Origin: Saprospiraceae bacterium
GTDB lineage: Bacteria > Bacteroidota > Bacteroidia > Chitinophagales > Saprospiraceae
Direction of reading: 5' to 3'
Assembly (NCBI GenBank): GCA_016715465.1
Contig: JADKAA010000024.1
Location: 434,001-498,000 of the forward strand
Length of the DNA: 64,000 nucleotides
Positions 44,906 through 54,136 of this stretch are shown piece by piece. The notes under the pieces are model-generated. The model was not told the DNA's origin, ran no database searches, and was given only the letters and a program-made list of their open reading frames with translations. The first letter of the stretch is position 1. Each line of letters opens with the position of its first letter. Made by a program: the position numbers and the translations under genes.

Positions 44906-45706
44906 ATGAAAAATCTTTGGTTTGTTGTGCTTGCTTTTCCCTGTTTTGCATTTTGTCAATCGACTCGACCCTCCCTGCCGTCCTGGATTTCGGGCAATTG
45001 GTATTATGATGAAGATGTCAAAGGAAAATCTATTTTAGAATCATGGTCTATTGGCAAGGAAACATATACCGGAATGAGCGTAACCAGAAGATTTGGCCAG
45101 CAGATCTTTGCCGAAGAGATGGTGATAAAATACAAAGGAGATACCCTGGTATTTGGTGCGAATGTACCTGAAAATGAAGACTGGGTCTATTTCCCATGCA
45201 TCCAGTCCAATACCGATAGCGTTGTGTTTGAAAATCCGACTCACGATTTTCCGAAACGAATAGCATATTACCGTCATGGAACAGACAGTCTTAAAGCCAA
45301 GGTGGGAGATGGTACAAAGCACCTTTATTACGCTTATCGACGGGAACAAGGCCAAAAGGAAGTGGAAGTCACCTTAAATGGGCTTTTGTCAGACATGATG
45401 ACCAGCTACAATGAAGGTAGATTTGAAGATGTGGCAAAGGTCTATAACAATGATGCTGTCATTCTGGGTGGTCAAAGTTGTGTGGAGGGTAAAATTGACC
45501 TCGTACGATATTGGAAAGACCTTGGAACCTTAGGTGGCAAATGGAAACTGACGGCCGAATGGACCAGAATTTTTCCCAGCCACATTCTCCAAAAAGGAAG
45601 GTCAGTCATTACAGACATCAATGGCCAAAAGCATGAAGTTGAATTTTTGCTGCATTGGAAAAGAACCGGGGCAGGTTGGAAAATTGACCAGGACTTTTTC
45701 TGGTAA
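44906..45706 (+). CDS. Secreted DUF6265-like plus SnoaL-like (DUF4440) protein
   Basis: 266 residues, signal peptide (LWFVVLAFPCFAFCQS). Residues about 25-150 match DUF6265-type beta domain (LPSWISGNWYYDED, ENPTHDFPKRIAYYR); residues about 155-266 are a SnoaL/NTF2-like domain (MMTSYNEGRFEDVAKVYNND, WKIDQDFFW). Domain assignment is by pattern; enzymatic role unknown. Convergent with the MbnH-like gene, only 9 bases apart. Confidence 0.75.
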   Translation: MKNLWFVVLAFPCFAFCQSTRPSLPSWISGNWYYDEDVKGKSILESWSIGKETYTGMSVTRRFGQQIFAEEMVIKYKGDTLVFGANVPENEDWVYFPCIQSNTDSVVFENPTHDFPKRIAYYRHGTDSLKAKVGDGTKHLYYAYRREQGQKEVEVTLNGLLSDMMTSYNEGRFEDVAKVYNNDAVILGGQSCVEGKIDLVRYWKDLGTLGGKWKLTAEWTRIFPSHILQKGRSVITDINGQKHEVEFLLHWKRTGAGWKIDQDFFW

Positions 45707-45715
45707 TCCCTGTCT

Positions 45716-46738
45716 TTAGTTTGGCCCGAAATCCGGGTTTGTCAAAAAGCCAACGTCCGTCAGACTTTCCAGAAAGGCGATTAGATCTTTTCTCTCCTCT
45801 GGGGTGAGCTGGAATGGCTTTATTTCAGGATGTTTGTTAATGTGGGGAATTCCTCCGGTTTCATAATGTTTTATCACGTCATCAAGAGCTGCCAGGCTGC
45901 CATCAAACATATACGGAGCGGTGACCCCGACATTTCGAAGCGAGGGGATTTTAAACACGCCGTTGTCTTCCGGTTTTCCGGTGAGTCTCATCCTGCCCTC
46001 ATCCGGATAAATTTCGTAAAGACCATTATTGGCGTATGTCTGATTGGTAAATAAAAACCCACTATGGCATTTGGAACAGGAGGTTTTTTCACTAAAAAAA
46101 AGGTCCTTGCCTCTTTTTTCAGTCGCAGTGAGCGCCGCTGTTTTTCCATTATAAAAAAAATCGTCGTAGCGGGATTCTCCACTAAATAAACTTCGTTCAA
46201 AAGTGGCAATGGCCCGGGTGATGACATATTCATCCGGTTGCCGGCCATATGCTTTTGCTGCGAGGTCAACATAATAAGGCATCCTTTTTAATCGGGCCGC
46301 AACTTTGAGCAGATTGAAGTCAAATTCATTGTGTTCCTGCACAGGTACAAGTACCTGCATTTCCAGGCTGGAAAGCCCACCCTCCCGAAGCAATTTTTCC
46401 TGGTAAACTACATTTCCCAGCGAAGGAGAATTTCTGGTGGCCTTTCTTCCTTTGATGCCTTCACTGAAGGCTACATTGTCTGCAAACGCAAATTGCTGGC
46501 GGTGATAGGAAGCGCAGGAGCGACTGCTGTCTGCCGACAAAACTGGATCATAAAATAAAGACCTGCCGAGTTGGATGCGGTCAGCAGTGACCTCATTGTC
46601 GGGTGGAATAGCAGGCGAAGGAAAACCCTTAGGTATGGTCGTAAAATAATCGTAGGGCAGGACTTCTTTATCCTGGCAGGCTTGTAGCGCAACCAGGCCG
46701 ATTATGGCCATTAAAAATCTGACCATTGAAGTTGTCAT
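45716..46738 (-). CDS. MbnH-like dihaem cytochrome c peroxidase family lipoprotein with altered first haem motif
   Basis: About 340 residues from ATG 46738 with a lipobox (GLVALQAC). MauG/CcpA family: ERSLFSGESRYD, the intact second haem site CSKCH, and the IPSLRNVGVTAPYMFDGS axial-ligand region. The first haem site reads CASYH instead of CASCH (Tyr codon TAT at 46505-46507). It directly follows an MbnP-family gene, and MbnH enzymes are known to oxidise a tryptophan of MbnP to kynurenine. A haem with one thioether bond, or loss of that haem, would follow if the base is real. The ORF can be extended upstream but lacks a signal peptide there. Confidence 0.85.
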   Translation of the reverse strand: MTTSMVRFLMAIIGLVALQACQDKEVLPYDYFTTIPKGFPSPAIPPDNEVTADRIQLGRSLFYDPVLSADSSRSCASYHRQQFAFADNVAFSEGIKGRKATRNSPSLGNVVYQEKLLREGGLSSLEMQVLVPVQEHNEFDFNLLKVAARLKRMPYYVDLAAKAYGRQPDEYVITRAIATFERSLFSGESRYDDFFYNGKTAALTATEKRGKDLFFSEKTSCSKCHSGFLFTNQTYANNGLYEIYPDEGRMRLTGKPEDNGVFKIPSLRNVGVTAPYMFDGSLAALDDVIKHYETGGIPHINKHPEIKPFQLTPEERKDLIAFLESLTDVGFLTNPDFGPN

Positions 46739-46760
46739 TGTGCTGTGTCGGTAAAACACA

Positions 46761-47753
46761 TCACCTAATGAAAACTTTCTTAGACTGGTTTTGTGCATTC
46801 GTTCCATCCAGGGTAATGATCACCAGACCGCTAAGCCCCATAGTGTGTTTTGGTATTACAATTTTGTCAAGCTCTTTTGTCATGTTATCCTGAAAGAGTT
46901 TTCTCCCATTGAGGTCGGAAACGGTTATGGTGGAATAGGCAGATAAAAATGAACCATTCAACTGTACAGAAAGTTGATTCCCTTCATCGATCACGGACCA
47001 ATTTGCTGCCGGGTCATTTTCATTTGTGGATGAAATGGACTGAATCTCAAAAAAACCTCCATTGACGGCATTGTTTATCATGGCTGCATTTTTCGTGCCA
47101 CTGCCATGGACAATCTGGCTTCCAACCATAGTATTCTGATTAAAGAGTTTTGCGTAATCGAGCACAATGGGAATGGTGATTTCGTCATTGTCGTCCATAT
47201 GTTCAGGTAAACCAATGACGGCCTGCTTATATAATTCATCGCCCAGGTTATGATATTCAAAAACGGTTTCAGGAATGCCATCACCACTGTTATCTACCAT
47301 TCCTTCGATAGCCATAAATCGATAGCCACCAGCCCAGCCCCAGTGCATGGAAGGGTCTTTTAAGCCCAATGGGTGGGTTTCAGGATACAGGGTAGGGTCG
47401 TCGTGATTTTTAGTCGTATCTACACCCACAGACATGACCAGGCTGTCCATTTGCATTTCATCAAGTTGACCAAGAACCAGCTTGCGTGCAGGTTCCTGAG
47501 CACGAATCAGCAGGTAGGTATCCGGAAAATGGTGAATTACACCCGCCTCATCTTTGATGCCGATGCCCGAAAGATAGAACTCTGCGCGGTGCAGTTTCAC
47601 TTTTTTACCATTCCAAATGGAAAATATCGTTTCATCCAATTTTAGTTCCTGGTCTCCAACTTTGTGCGCAAACGTTAGGCCTACCTCCTTGGCAGACTGT
47701 GCATATACATTGAAAATAAACAAGGAAAAGCAAGTCAGGATTAGAATTCTCAT
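46761..47753 (-). CDS. MbnP-family protein with T9SS type A sorting domain
   Basis: 330 residues, signal peptide (ILILTCFSLFIFNVYAQ). The body matches the MbnP family: FAHKVGDQEL, RAEFYLSGIGI, PSMHWGWAGGYRFMAIEG with its conserved His and Trp residues, and IVHGSGTKNAAMINN. MbnP binds copper and is the partner of MbnH. The last 80 residues (SAYSTITVSDLNGRKLFQD ... KVFIR) are a T9SS type A sorting signal, so this version should be exported to the cell surface. Upstream of the MbnH-like gene on the same strand with a 22-base gap. Confidence 0.88.
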   Translation of the reverse strand: MRILILTCFSLFIFNVYAQSAKEVGLTFAHKVGDQELKLDETIFSIWNGKKVKLHRAEFYLSGIGIKDEAGVIHHFPDTYLLIRAQEPARKLVLGQLDEMQMDSLVMSVGVDTTKNHDDPTLYPETHPLGLKDPSMHWGWAGGYRFMAIEGMVDNSGDGIPETVFEYHNLGDELYKQAVIGLPEHMDDNDEITIPIVLDYAKLFNQNTMVGSQIVHGSGTKNAAMINNAVNGGFFEIQSISSTNENDPAANWSVIDEGNQLSVQLNGSFLSAYSTITVSDLNGRKLFQDNMTKELDKIVIPKHTMGLSGLVIITLDGTNAQNQSKKVFIR

Positions 47754-47772
47754 GGATTGTAATTTTGAAATT

Positions 47773-47780
47773 CAAAGTTA
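47773..47780 (-). promoter_or_regulatory. -7 box TAACTTTG of mbnP-like operon
   Basis: Exact TAnnTTTG match on the minus strand, 20 bases upstream of ATG 47753. Confidence 0.45.
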
Positions 47781-47895
47781 AATAAAAAAGTCATTTGTCA
47801 TTATAATTAGCCAGTCGGACCCATTTTATTTGTAGGGAATGTCGGGAAATCAGGGAGCTTTTGCATACAAAAGGTAATTTTCCTGCACCATTCAG

Positions 47896-47903
47896 TACCT
47901 TTG
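47896..47903 (+). promoter_or_regulatory. -7 box TACCTTTG of envelope gene cluster
   Basis: Exact TAnnTTTG match 16 bases before ATG 47919; the ATG of the longer frame at 47901 lies inside this box. Confidence 0.5.
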
Positions 47904-47918
47904 TGTCGTTTAACTACT

Positions 47919-49529
47919 ATGTCGGACAGAATTCTCATATTTACCTGCATCCTATGCCTTATTTTAGGGTCATGCGCATCCAGTGGAACCCTGGGTGGCG
48001 GCCCTAAAGACACAAAACCCCCTGTCTTAATTCCGGAAACTTCATCACCAAGTTATCAGCTTCATTCTACGGCCCGACAGTTTAATTTTGAATTTGATGA
48101 ATTTGTCGAAGCCAAAGATGTAATTAAGCAGGTGCTTATTAGTCCGCCCCTTACATACATTCCCAGTATAAAGGCCCGTGGCAAAAAGGTGACTTTTACC
48201 TTCAATGAAAAAGAAGAATTGAAGCCCAATACCACCTATATCATCAATTTCGGTGAGTCCATACGCGATTTTACAGAAGGCAACAAACTGGCCAATTTTA
48301 AGTATGTATTTTCCACCGGCGATAAAATAGACTCGTTAATGGTAAAGGGAAAAGTGATCGATTCGGAGAAAAACGAGGGAGTATCCGGCATTTCTGTAAT
48401 GCTTTTCGAAAATCTGCAGGACTCAGCCATCCTGAAAGGCAAACCATTTTACTTTGCAAAAACGAATGCACAGGGAGTCTTTTCCATTGAAAACATCCGC
48501 CTGGATACTTTTAGGCTTGTGGCGGTAATGGATGAAAATGGAAATCTGCAGTACAATGAACTAACCGAATTATTGGCTTTTGACACCCGTTTTGTAACCT
48601 GGGATACTGCCAATGTCATTGAAAGAAATCTTGTGCTTACCCGGCCGGAAGTGACACCCAGGTACCTGGGACACAAGGCAGTTACCTATGGCTTGCTGGG
48701 CATCAAACTCCATACCACTCCAAAGGAGGTTCCTTCTTACAGGCTTGAACCCCCACCTGAATTCAATTACCCGGAATTGAAAGGTGACAGCCTTTTGATT
48801 TGGTACAGGTATCAAAACCCGCCAGATACCTTACAATGGGTAATGGGTAGGGATACCCTATATTTTGCCATACCTGACACCTCAGCAATTCCGTTGAAAC
48901 TTGGTCAGTTTGCCCGATTTTCTTCATTTGGTTCACTACCGGCTGATACGCTTATTGTGGAATATACACAGCCCCTGGCCAGTATTGACGTCAGCCGGAT
49001 AAGTCTGAAGGATAGCACAGGTCTTGTGCCTTTTACGGCAACTGTCACTACTCCGCTAAAATGTGGTATTTTTGCAAAAATGTCATCTAAAAAGAAATAT
49101 CAACTTGAAATATTGCCCGGGGCGATCCGGGATGTATATGGAAATACAAATGACACCCTGGTTATAGATTTTACTACCTACGACATAGAAAAACTTTCGA
49201 CATTGTCCACCAGAATTGAAGGGCTTGATTCAACCAAACAATACCTGATCAGGCTAATGAAGGGCAATGTGGTTTTCGAAAGCCGTGTGGTCAGTTTCCT
49301 CGCAACGACTACTGTGGAATTTAAAAAATTGAAATCAGACGAATACTCCCTGGCCATCATCGAAGATGAAAACCGCAATGGTTTAAAAGATGAAGCCAGC
49401 TATTGGCAGGGAAGACAGGCAGAGAAAATCCGCACCTTTAAACTGGAAAAAGTCAGGGAAAGCTGGAGCCTTGAAACAACTGTTCAATATAATGAAACGA
49501 CAAATCCCATCAATTCCGCAATCAGATGA
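47919..49529 (+). CDS. Ig-like (Big_5/SbsA-type) domain lipoprotein
   Basis: 536 residues from ATG 47919. Lipoprotein signal ILCLILGSC. The N-terminal domain (about 25-130) is the Bacteroidota Ig-like Big_5 type: GGGPKDTKPPVLIPETSSP, FEFDEFVEAKDV, LKPNTTYIINFGESI. Then a carboxypeptidase-regulatory-like segment (SGISVMLFENLQDS) and further beta-rich repeats. Outer-membrane lipoprotein of unknown role. Its TGA stop overlaps the lptB start (ATGA), so the two are translationally coupled. Confidence 0.85.
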   Translation: MSDRILIFTCILCLILGSCASSGTLGGGPKDTKPPVLIPETSSPSYQLHSTARQFNFEFDEFVEAKDVIKQVLISPPLTYIPSIKARGKKVTFTFNEKEELKPNTTYIINFGESIRDFTEGNKLANFKYVFSTGDKIDSLMVKGKVIDSEKNEGVSGISVMLFENLQDSAILKGKPFYFAKTNAQGVFSIENIRLDTFRLVAVMDENGNLQYNELTELLAFDTRFVTWDTANVIERNLVLTRPEVTPRYLGHKAVTYGLLGIKLHTTPKEVPSYRLEPPPEFNYPELKGDSLLIWYRYQNPPDTLQWVMGRDTLYFAIPDTSAIPLKLGQFARFSSFGSLPADTLIVEYTQPLASIDVSRISLKDSTGLVPFTATVTTPLKCGIFAKMSSKKKYQLEILPGAIRDVYGNTNDTLVIDFTTYDIEKLSTLSTRIEGLDSTKQYLIRLMKGNVVFESRVVSFLATTTVEFKKLKSDEYSLAIIEDENRNGLKDEASYWQGRQAEKIRTFKLEKVRESWSLETTVQYNETTNPINSAIR

Positions 49530-50272
49530 TATTAAGTGCTAAAAACCTGCAAAAAAGATACGGCGTTCGGCAAGTGGTGGACGATGTGAGCATCAATGTG
49601 AGTCAGGGTGAGATTGTGGGCTTGCTGGGGCCAAATGGTGCCGGTAAAACCACAACTTTTTATATGGTGGTGGGCTTTGTGTCACCAAATTTTGGTCACG
49701 TATATCTCGATGAGGAAGACATTACCGATCTTCCCATGTACAAACGCGCACAAAAGGGCATAGGCTATTTGCCCCAGGAAGCTTCAGTTTTCAGGAAACT
49801 CAGTGTGGAAGACAACATCAAAGCCATCCTCGAAATGATGCCCCTGTCAAAGGAAGAACAACAAGAAAGACTTGAGTCCCTGATTGCTGAGTTTCACCTT
49901 GAAAAAGTAAGGCGAAACGTGGGAGATTCATTATCGGGAGGGGAGCGCCGGCGTACAGAAATTGCACGTGCCCTTGCGTCATCTCCAAGATTTATACTGC
50001 TGGATGAGCCTTTTGCGGGCATTGATCCCATTGCCGTCGAGGATATTCAATCCATAGTAGCCAGGCTAAAGACAAAAAACATAGGCATCCTCATTACCGA
50101 TCACAATGTACAGGAGACTTTGTCGATTACAGAACGTGCCTATCTTATGTTTGAAGGAAAGATCCTCAGGGCCGGTACCGCAGAAGAACTGGCAGAAGAT
50201 GAAATTGTGCGCAAGGTCTATCTGGGTCAGAATTTTGTACTTCGCAAAAAACAAGTACCCATTGAACCATAA
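49526..50272 (+). CDS. lptB: LPS export ABC transporter ATP-binding protein LptB
   Basis: 248 residues, all ABC motifs present: Walker A GPNGAGKTT, Q-loop GYLPQEASVFRKL, signature LSGGERRRTEIARAL, Walker B FILLDEPFAGIDP and the H-loop ITDHNVQET. EASVFRKLSV is the usual LptB identifying stretch. Powers lipopolysaccharide extraction from the inner membrane with LptFG (not in the window). Overlaps the preceding lipoprotein gene by four bases and the next small gene may start inside its end. Confidence 0.95.
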   Translation: MILSAKNLQKRYGVRQVVDDVSINVSQGEIVGLLGPNGAGKTTTFYMVVGFVSPNFGHVYLDEEDITDLPMYKRAQKGIGYLPQEASVFRKLSVEDNIKAILEMMPLSKEEQQERLESLIAEFHLEKVRRNVGDSLSGGERRRTEIARALASSPRFILLDEPFAGIDPIAVEDIQSIVARLKTKNIGILITDHNVQETLSITERAYLMFEGKILRAGTAEELAEDEIVRKVYLGQNFVLRKKQVPIEP

Positions 50273-50297
50273 GATTTTTCGCATATTGGTTGTTTTT

Positions 50298-50519
50298 ATG
50301 ATGTCAGTCATCCTTTTTTCATGTCAAAAAAAGGAGAGAACCGATTTTACAGTGGAAGAAAAAGTGCTGTATGATAGTCTAAGGGTGATTGCTTTCAGGG
50401 ACATCAGAAACAATACAGAAGGCATTTGTGCGTCAGTGAAAGATTCCTTATTTACCGTATATGCGGATTCGATTTTTGAATTAAGAATGGCAGAAGTGAA
50501 TCAGCTTTTTGAAGAATGA
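50298..50519 (+). CDS. Small lipoprotein, hypothetical
   Basis: 73 residues from ATG 50298 (MMSVILFSCQKKERTDFT), with a lipobox-like LFSC. A TTG at 50262 in the same frame would add NHKIFRILVVF, a better signal peptide with a basic N-region, and would overlap lptB by 11 bases; I cannot choose firmly. Helical mature part. Overlaps the next gene by four bases (ATGA). Member of the lptB operon; function unknown. Confidence 0.65.
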   Translation: MMSVILFSCQKKERTDFTVEEKVLYDSLRVIAFRDIRNNTEGICASVKDSLFTVYADSIFELRMAEVNQLFEE

Positions 50520-50860
50520 AGAAACAGGTTTTCCTATATACTTTAGTCCTGTTTTTGGCAGGAATGCTGACCCTGGTTTCATTTCAGTTGCCAGACAGCA
50601 TTTTGCAAAAGGATATTCCTTTGCTGGTCCGGCAAAAACTGGATGAAGAAGTGCGTAAATATTATGCCGACCGTATGCTTATTTGCCGTTATGAAGCGCT
50701 GCAAAGAGCTGAGGACTACGTAGATTCTGTAATTGTAAATCGCATTAATCTCAACATCCTCAATGGGCTTAATTTTCCTGTGAGACCACCGAGACCGGAT
50801 TCTCCTGCATCGATCTTTCTGGATGACACCACTAAAATCGGGCCCTTTATTTTTAAGTGA
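50516..50860 (+). CDS. Small secreted or membrane-anchored hypothetical protein
   Basis: 114 residues with an N-terminal hydrophobic segment (QVFLYTLVLFLAGMLTLVSF). The rest is hydrophilic and proline-rich at the C-terminus (FPVRPPRPDSPASIF). ATGA overlap with the preceding small lipoprotein gene shows translational coupling. No family recognised. Confidence 0.7.
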   Translation: MKKQVFLYTLVLFLAGMLTLVSFQLPDSILQKDIPLLVRQKLDEEVRKYYADRMLICRYEALQRAEDYVDSVIVNRINLNILNGLNFPVRPPRPDSPASIFLDDTTKIGPFIFK

Positions 50861-51038
50861 CAACCGTTTGGATTTGGCACTAAAATTTAGAGGTCAAAGT
50901 TGATACAATGGTCTCAATATTATAGCTTTAACATTCACAGAACCCATATTTAAAGCACATCCCATTAAATTTGCCCCTTGATGGTTGGCGGAACCAAAGA
51001 AATGGGCTGTCTATATCGTATTTTAGGCGATAAATGAC

Positions 51039-51046
51039 TACTTTTG
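51039..51046 (+). promoter_or_regulatory. -7 box TACTTTTG of GT117 gene
   Basis: Exact TAnnTTTG match 48 bases before ATG 51094. The remaining part of the 233-base gap (50861-51093) shows no gene. Confidence 0.5.
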
Positions 51047-51093
51047 TGCCGTCTTTAAACTAATCCATATTCAAAATCAATAATTTAACGCTA

Positions 51094-54000
51094 ATGCAGT
51101 CGTTTAAAAAAATCATCAACCTTACGGGTATAGCCGTTTTTGTGGCGTCATTCATTGTATATTTTATGTCCGCTGAGCGCACAGGCAGCCTTTGGGATTG
51201 TGGAGAATTTATTTTGGGTGCCTACAAACTTCAAGTAGTTCACCCACCTGGAGCAGGCTTGTTTGTTTTGATTGGCAGGATGTTTACCTGGGTCGCAGAC
51301 ATGGTTTCAGATAATCAGAGTGATATAGCTTTTTCTGTAAACCTGATGTCTTCACTGTGCAGTGCCCTGGCTGCCATGTTTATTGGCTGGGTCACCATGC
51401 TTATGGCCAAAGTTGCCTGGGTAGGCAGATCGGATGAACCCACTCCGGCTATGAATCTGGCCCTGGCTTTTGCAGGCCTGGCAGCGGGTTTGTCCAGTGC
51501 CTTCATTACCTCGGTTTGGTTTTCTGCCGTTGAGGGTGAAGTATATGCCATGTCAACTTTTTTCACGGCACTTACAGTATGGGCAGCCGTGAAGTGGTAT
51601 CACCTTCCGGAATCACCCGACTCAGACAGGTGGCTTATATTTAGTTTGTTCGTGGCCGGGTTATCCATTGGGGTGCACTTGTTGAGCCTCCTGGCTTTTC
51701 CTGCGATTGCAATGCTTTACTATTATAAAAAATACGAAAATAAATCCATTGTGGGTCTGGGCATAAGTATCCTTATTGGTGGTCTGGGCATAGCTTTTAT
51801 CCAGAAGCTTGTCATTGTCGGTATTCCCAGCTTGTGGCAATCAATGGAACTGTTCACGGTAAACAGCCTTGGACTTCCATTTCATTCAGGTCTTGTACCC
51901 GCTCTTTTAATTGTAGCCGGACTTTGTTGGTTAGTGCTGAGGACTGCGCAGCGAAGAGGCAGCCAGCTCCTCCAAAACCTGGGTATCGCCGCCACATTGA
52001 TCATTATATCCTACAGCACCATCGGCGTAGTGGTTATAAGGGCGAATGCAGATACTCCCGTCAATATGAATACGCCTTCGGATGCCATGCGACTGATTCC
52101 CTACCTCAACAGAGAGCAATATGGTGAAAGACCCTTACTTAAGGGACCTCATTATCTTGCGCAACCTTCCAATGTGGAACGTTCGCCTCGTTATGGCAGG
52201 GTTGGCAATGAGTACAAGATCGTAGATGAAAAATTTGATTACGTATGGAAAAACTCTGATAAAATCCTTTTCCCGAGAATCGGCCATCAGGATAAAGCTG
52301 ATTTGCACCAGCAATATAAAGAGTACCTCACAGGCAGGGGAGAAGGAAAACCTGATTTTGCTTACAACATTTCCTATTTCAGGCACTACCAGTTGAGGTA
52401 CATGTACTGGAGATATTTTATGTGGAATTTTACCGGAAGGCAAAATTCAGATCAGGGTACCGGCCCATGGAATAAAAAAGACGGTAACTGGATCAGCGGC
52501 ATCGACGCTTTTGATGATGCCAGGACATACGAAGATGATTTAGCACCGGACACCATTCAGGAAAACCCGTCTAAAAACCACTATTATTTTATTCCATTGT
52601 TGCTTGGTTTATTGGGTATGGTTTTCCATTTTAATAAATCGAGAAAAGACTTTCTTGCCCTGCTCATGTTGTTTTTTACAACAGGCATAGGCATCATCAT
52701 TTATTCCAATCAGCCACCCATTGAGCCTAGAGAGCGCGATTATGTACTCGTAGGAAGTTTCATTACATTTTGTATCTGGATAGGTTTCGGGGTTTTAGCT
52801 TTGTTTGACATATTGTCAAAGAACATTAAGTTGCCTTCTTTGCCATCGGCAGCCATTGCCGGCGTCATCGGCCTTGCGTCTCCATTCCTGTTACTTACCC
52901 AAAACTTTGACGACCATGACAGAAGTCATCATTATGCCTCCAGGGATTATGCCGCCAATTTTTTGAATTCACTGGAAAAAGATGCCATCATTTTTACCTA
53001 TGGGGATAACGACACTTATCCTTTATGGTATGCACAGGAAGTTGAAAATATCCGGAGAGACGTTCGGGTGGTCAATTTATCACTTATTCAGGTAGATTGG
53101 TATATCAACAAACTCAGAAAAAAAGTCAACGAAAGTGCACCCATAAAAATGACCATTCCGCAGGATAGTTACGACGGCAAAAACCTCAACCAGGTTTTCT
53201 TTGGCGAAACAACAAACCCGCAGAGGGTTAATCTAATGGACATATTGAAGACCCTGGCCATAGAAACCAAAAAGGCAGATGGGTATCCATCACTGTCTTT
53301 CAAAAACTACTATATCCCGGTGAAAGCCACACAGGGATTGTTTGAGCTTGATTCATTGGCGGTACTTGATTCTATTCCTGTAAACATTCCTGAAGCTAGC
53401 AGGTATCTTACCAAAGATGATATCGCCATACTTGACCTCATTGCTTCCAACATCAATGAAAGACCGGTGTATTTTTCCGTGACATGTAAAAATGACAAGT
53501 TACAAGGCCTGAATGACTTCATGCAACTCGAAGGACTGGGGCTGAGAATAATACCAGCTTACAATCGTTCTGACAGGGCGTTTTCTATTTATGGCAGTGG
53601 CAGGGTCGCAACCGATAAATTGTACAAACATGTCATAGAGGATTGGAAATGGGGGAATTTCGATAAGATAAAAACACACATCGACAAATCATACCTTGCG
53701 GAAATCCAGGCAATGAAGTTGGCCATGTTGAGAGGTGCCTATGCCTTTGTTGCCAAAAGGGACAGTACAAAGGCTGCTGATCTGGCCAACAAATATTTTG
53801 AAGTTTTCCCACATATGAATTTCCCTTATGATGCAGGTATTGTGCCATTTTTAAATGTACTGATTAATGCAGGTGACTTTGAAAGCGCTAAAAAACACAT
53901 TGCGATTCTGGCTGAGGAGACAAAACAATTTGGTGACTTTTACCAGACCCTGGATGCCGACGACATCATGTCATTTAGTCAGGATATTGACTTGTCTGCA

Positions 54001-54135
54001 CAGGCAGCTGGAGACGTAAAAGAACTGTCAACCAAGGTACAGGACCCGGCTTTTGAAAAGGAAATGCGCGACAAAATCGGTGACCTTGATACGAAATTAA
54101 ATGGTATGTATCAACGATTGAGGGGGGAGCAATAA
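51094..54135 (+). CDS. DUF2723 (GT117-type) membrane glycosyltransferase-like protein
   Basis: 1013 residues. About the first 570 residues hold ten or more membrane helices and the family block ERTGSLWDCGEFILGAYKL, PPGAGLFVLIGRMF with an early conserved Asp/Glu pair resembling O-mannosyltransferases, and EPRERDYVLVGSF. The soluble C-terminal half (AIIFTYGDNDTYPLWYAQ) is periplasmic, ending in TPR-like helices. DUF2723 proteins are proposed protein O-glycosyltransferases in Bacteroidota. Followed two bases later by rpiB. Confidence 0.85.
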   Translation: MQSFKKIINLTGIAVFVASFIVYFMSAERTGSLWDCGEFILGAYKLQVVHPPGAGLFVLIGRMFTWVADMVSDNQSDIAFSVNLMSSLCSALAAMFIGWVTMLMAKVAWVGRSDEPTPAMNLALAFAGLAAGLSSAFITSVWFSAVEGEVYAMSTFFTALTVWAAVKWYHLPESPDSDRWLIFSLFVAGLSIGVHLLSLLAFPAIAMLYYYKKYENKSIVGLGISILIGGLGIAFIQKLVIVGIPSLWQSMELFTVNSLGLPFHSGLVPALLIVAGLCWLVLRTAQRRGSQLLQNLGIAATLIIISYSTIGVVVIRANADTPVNMNTPSDAMRLIPYLNREQYGERPLLKGPHYLAQPSNVERSPRYGRVGNEYKIVDEKFDYVWKNSDKILFPRIGHQDKADLHQQYKEYLTGRGEGKPDFAYNISYFRHYQLRYMYWRYFMWNFTGRQNSDQGTGPWNKKDGNWISGIDAFDDARTYEDDLAPDTIQENPSKNHYYFIPLLLGLLGMVFHFNKSRKDFLALLMLFFTTGIGIIIYSNQPPIEPRERDYVLVGSFITFCIWIGFGVLALFDILSKNIKLPSLPSAAIAGVIGLASPFLLLTQNFDDHDRSHHYASRDYAANFLNSLEKDAIIFTYGDNDTYPLWYAQEVENIRRDVRVVNLSLIQVDWYINKLRKKVNESAPIKMTIPQDSYDGKNLNQVFFGETTNPQRVNLMDILKTLAIETKKADGYPSLSFKNYYIPVKATQGLFELDSLAVLDSIPVNIPEASRYLTKDDIAILDLIASNINERPVYFSVTCKNDKLQGLNDFMQLEGLGLRIIPAYNRSDRAFSIYGSGRVATDKLYKHVIEDWKWGNFDKIKTHIDKSYLAEIQAMKLAMLRGAYAFVAKRDSTKAADLANKYFEVFPHMNFPYDAGIVPFLNVLINAGDFESAKKHIAILAEETKQFGDFYQTLDADDIMSFSQDIDLSAQAAGDVKELSTKVQDPAFEKEMRDKIGDLDTKLNGMYQRLRGEQ

Positions 54136-54136
54136 A

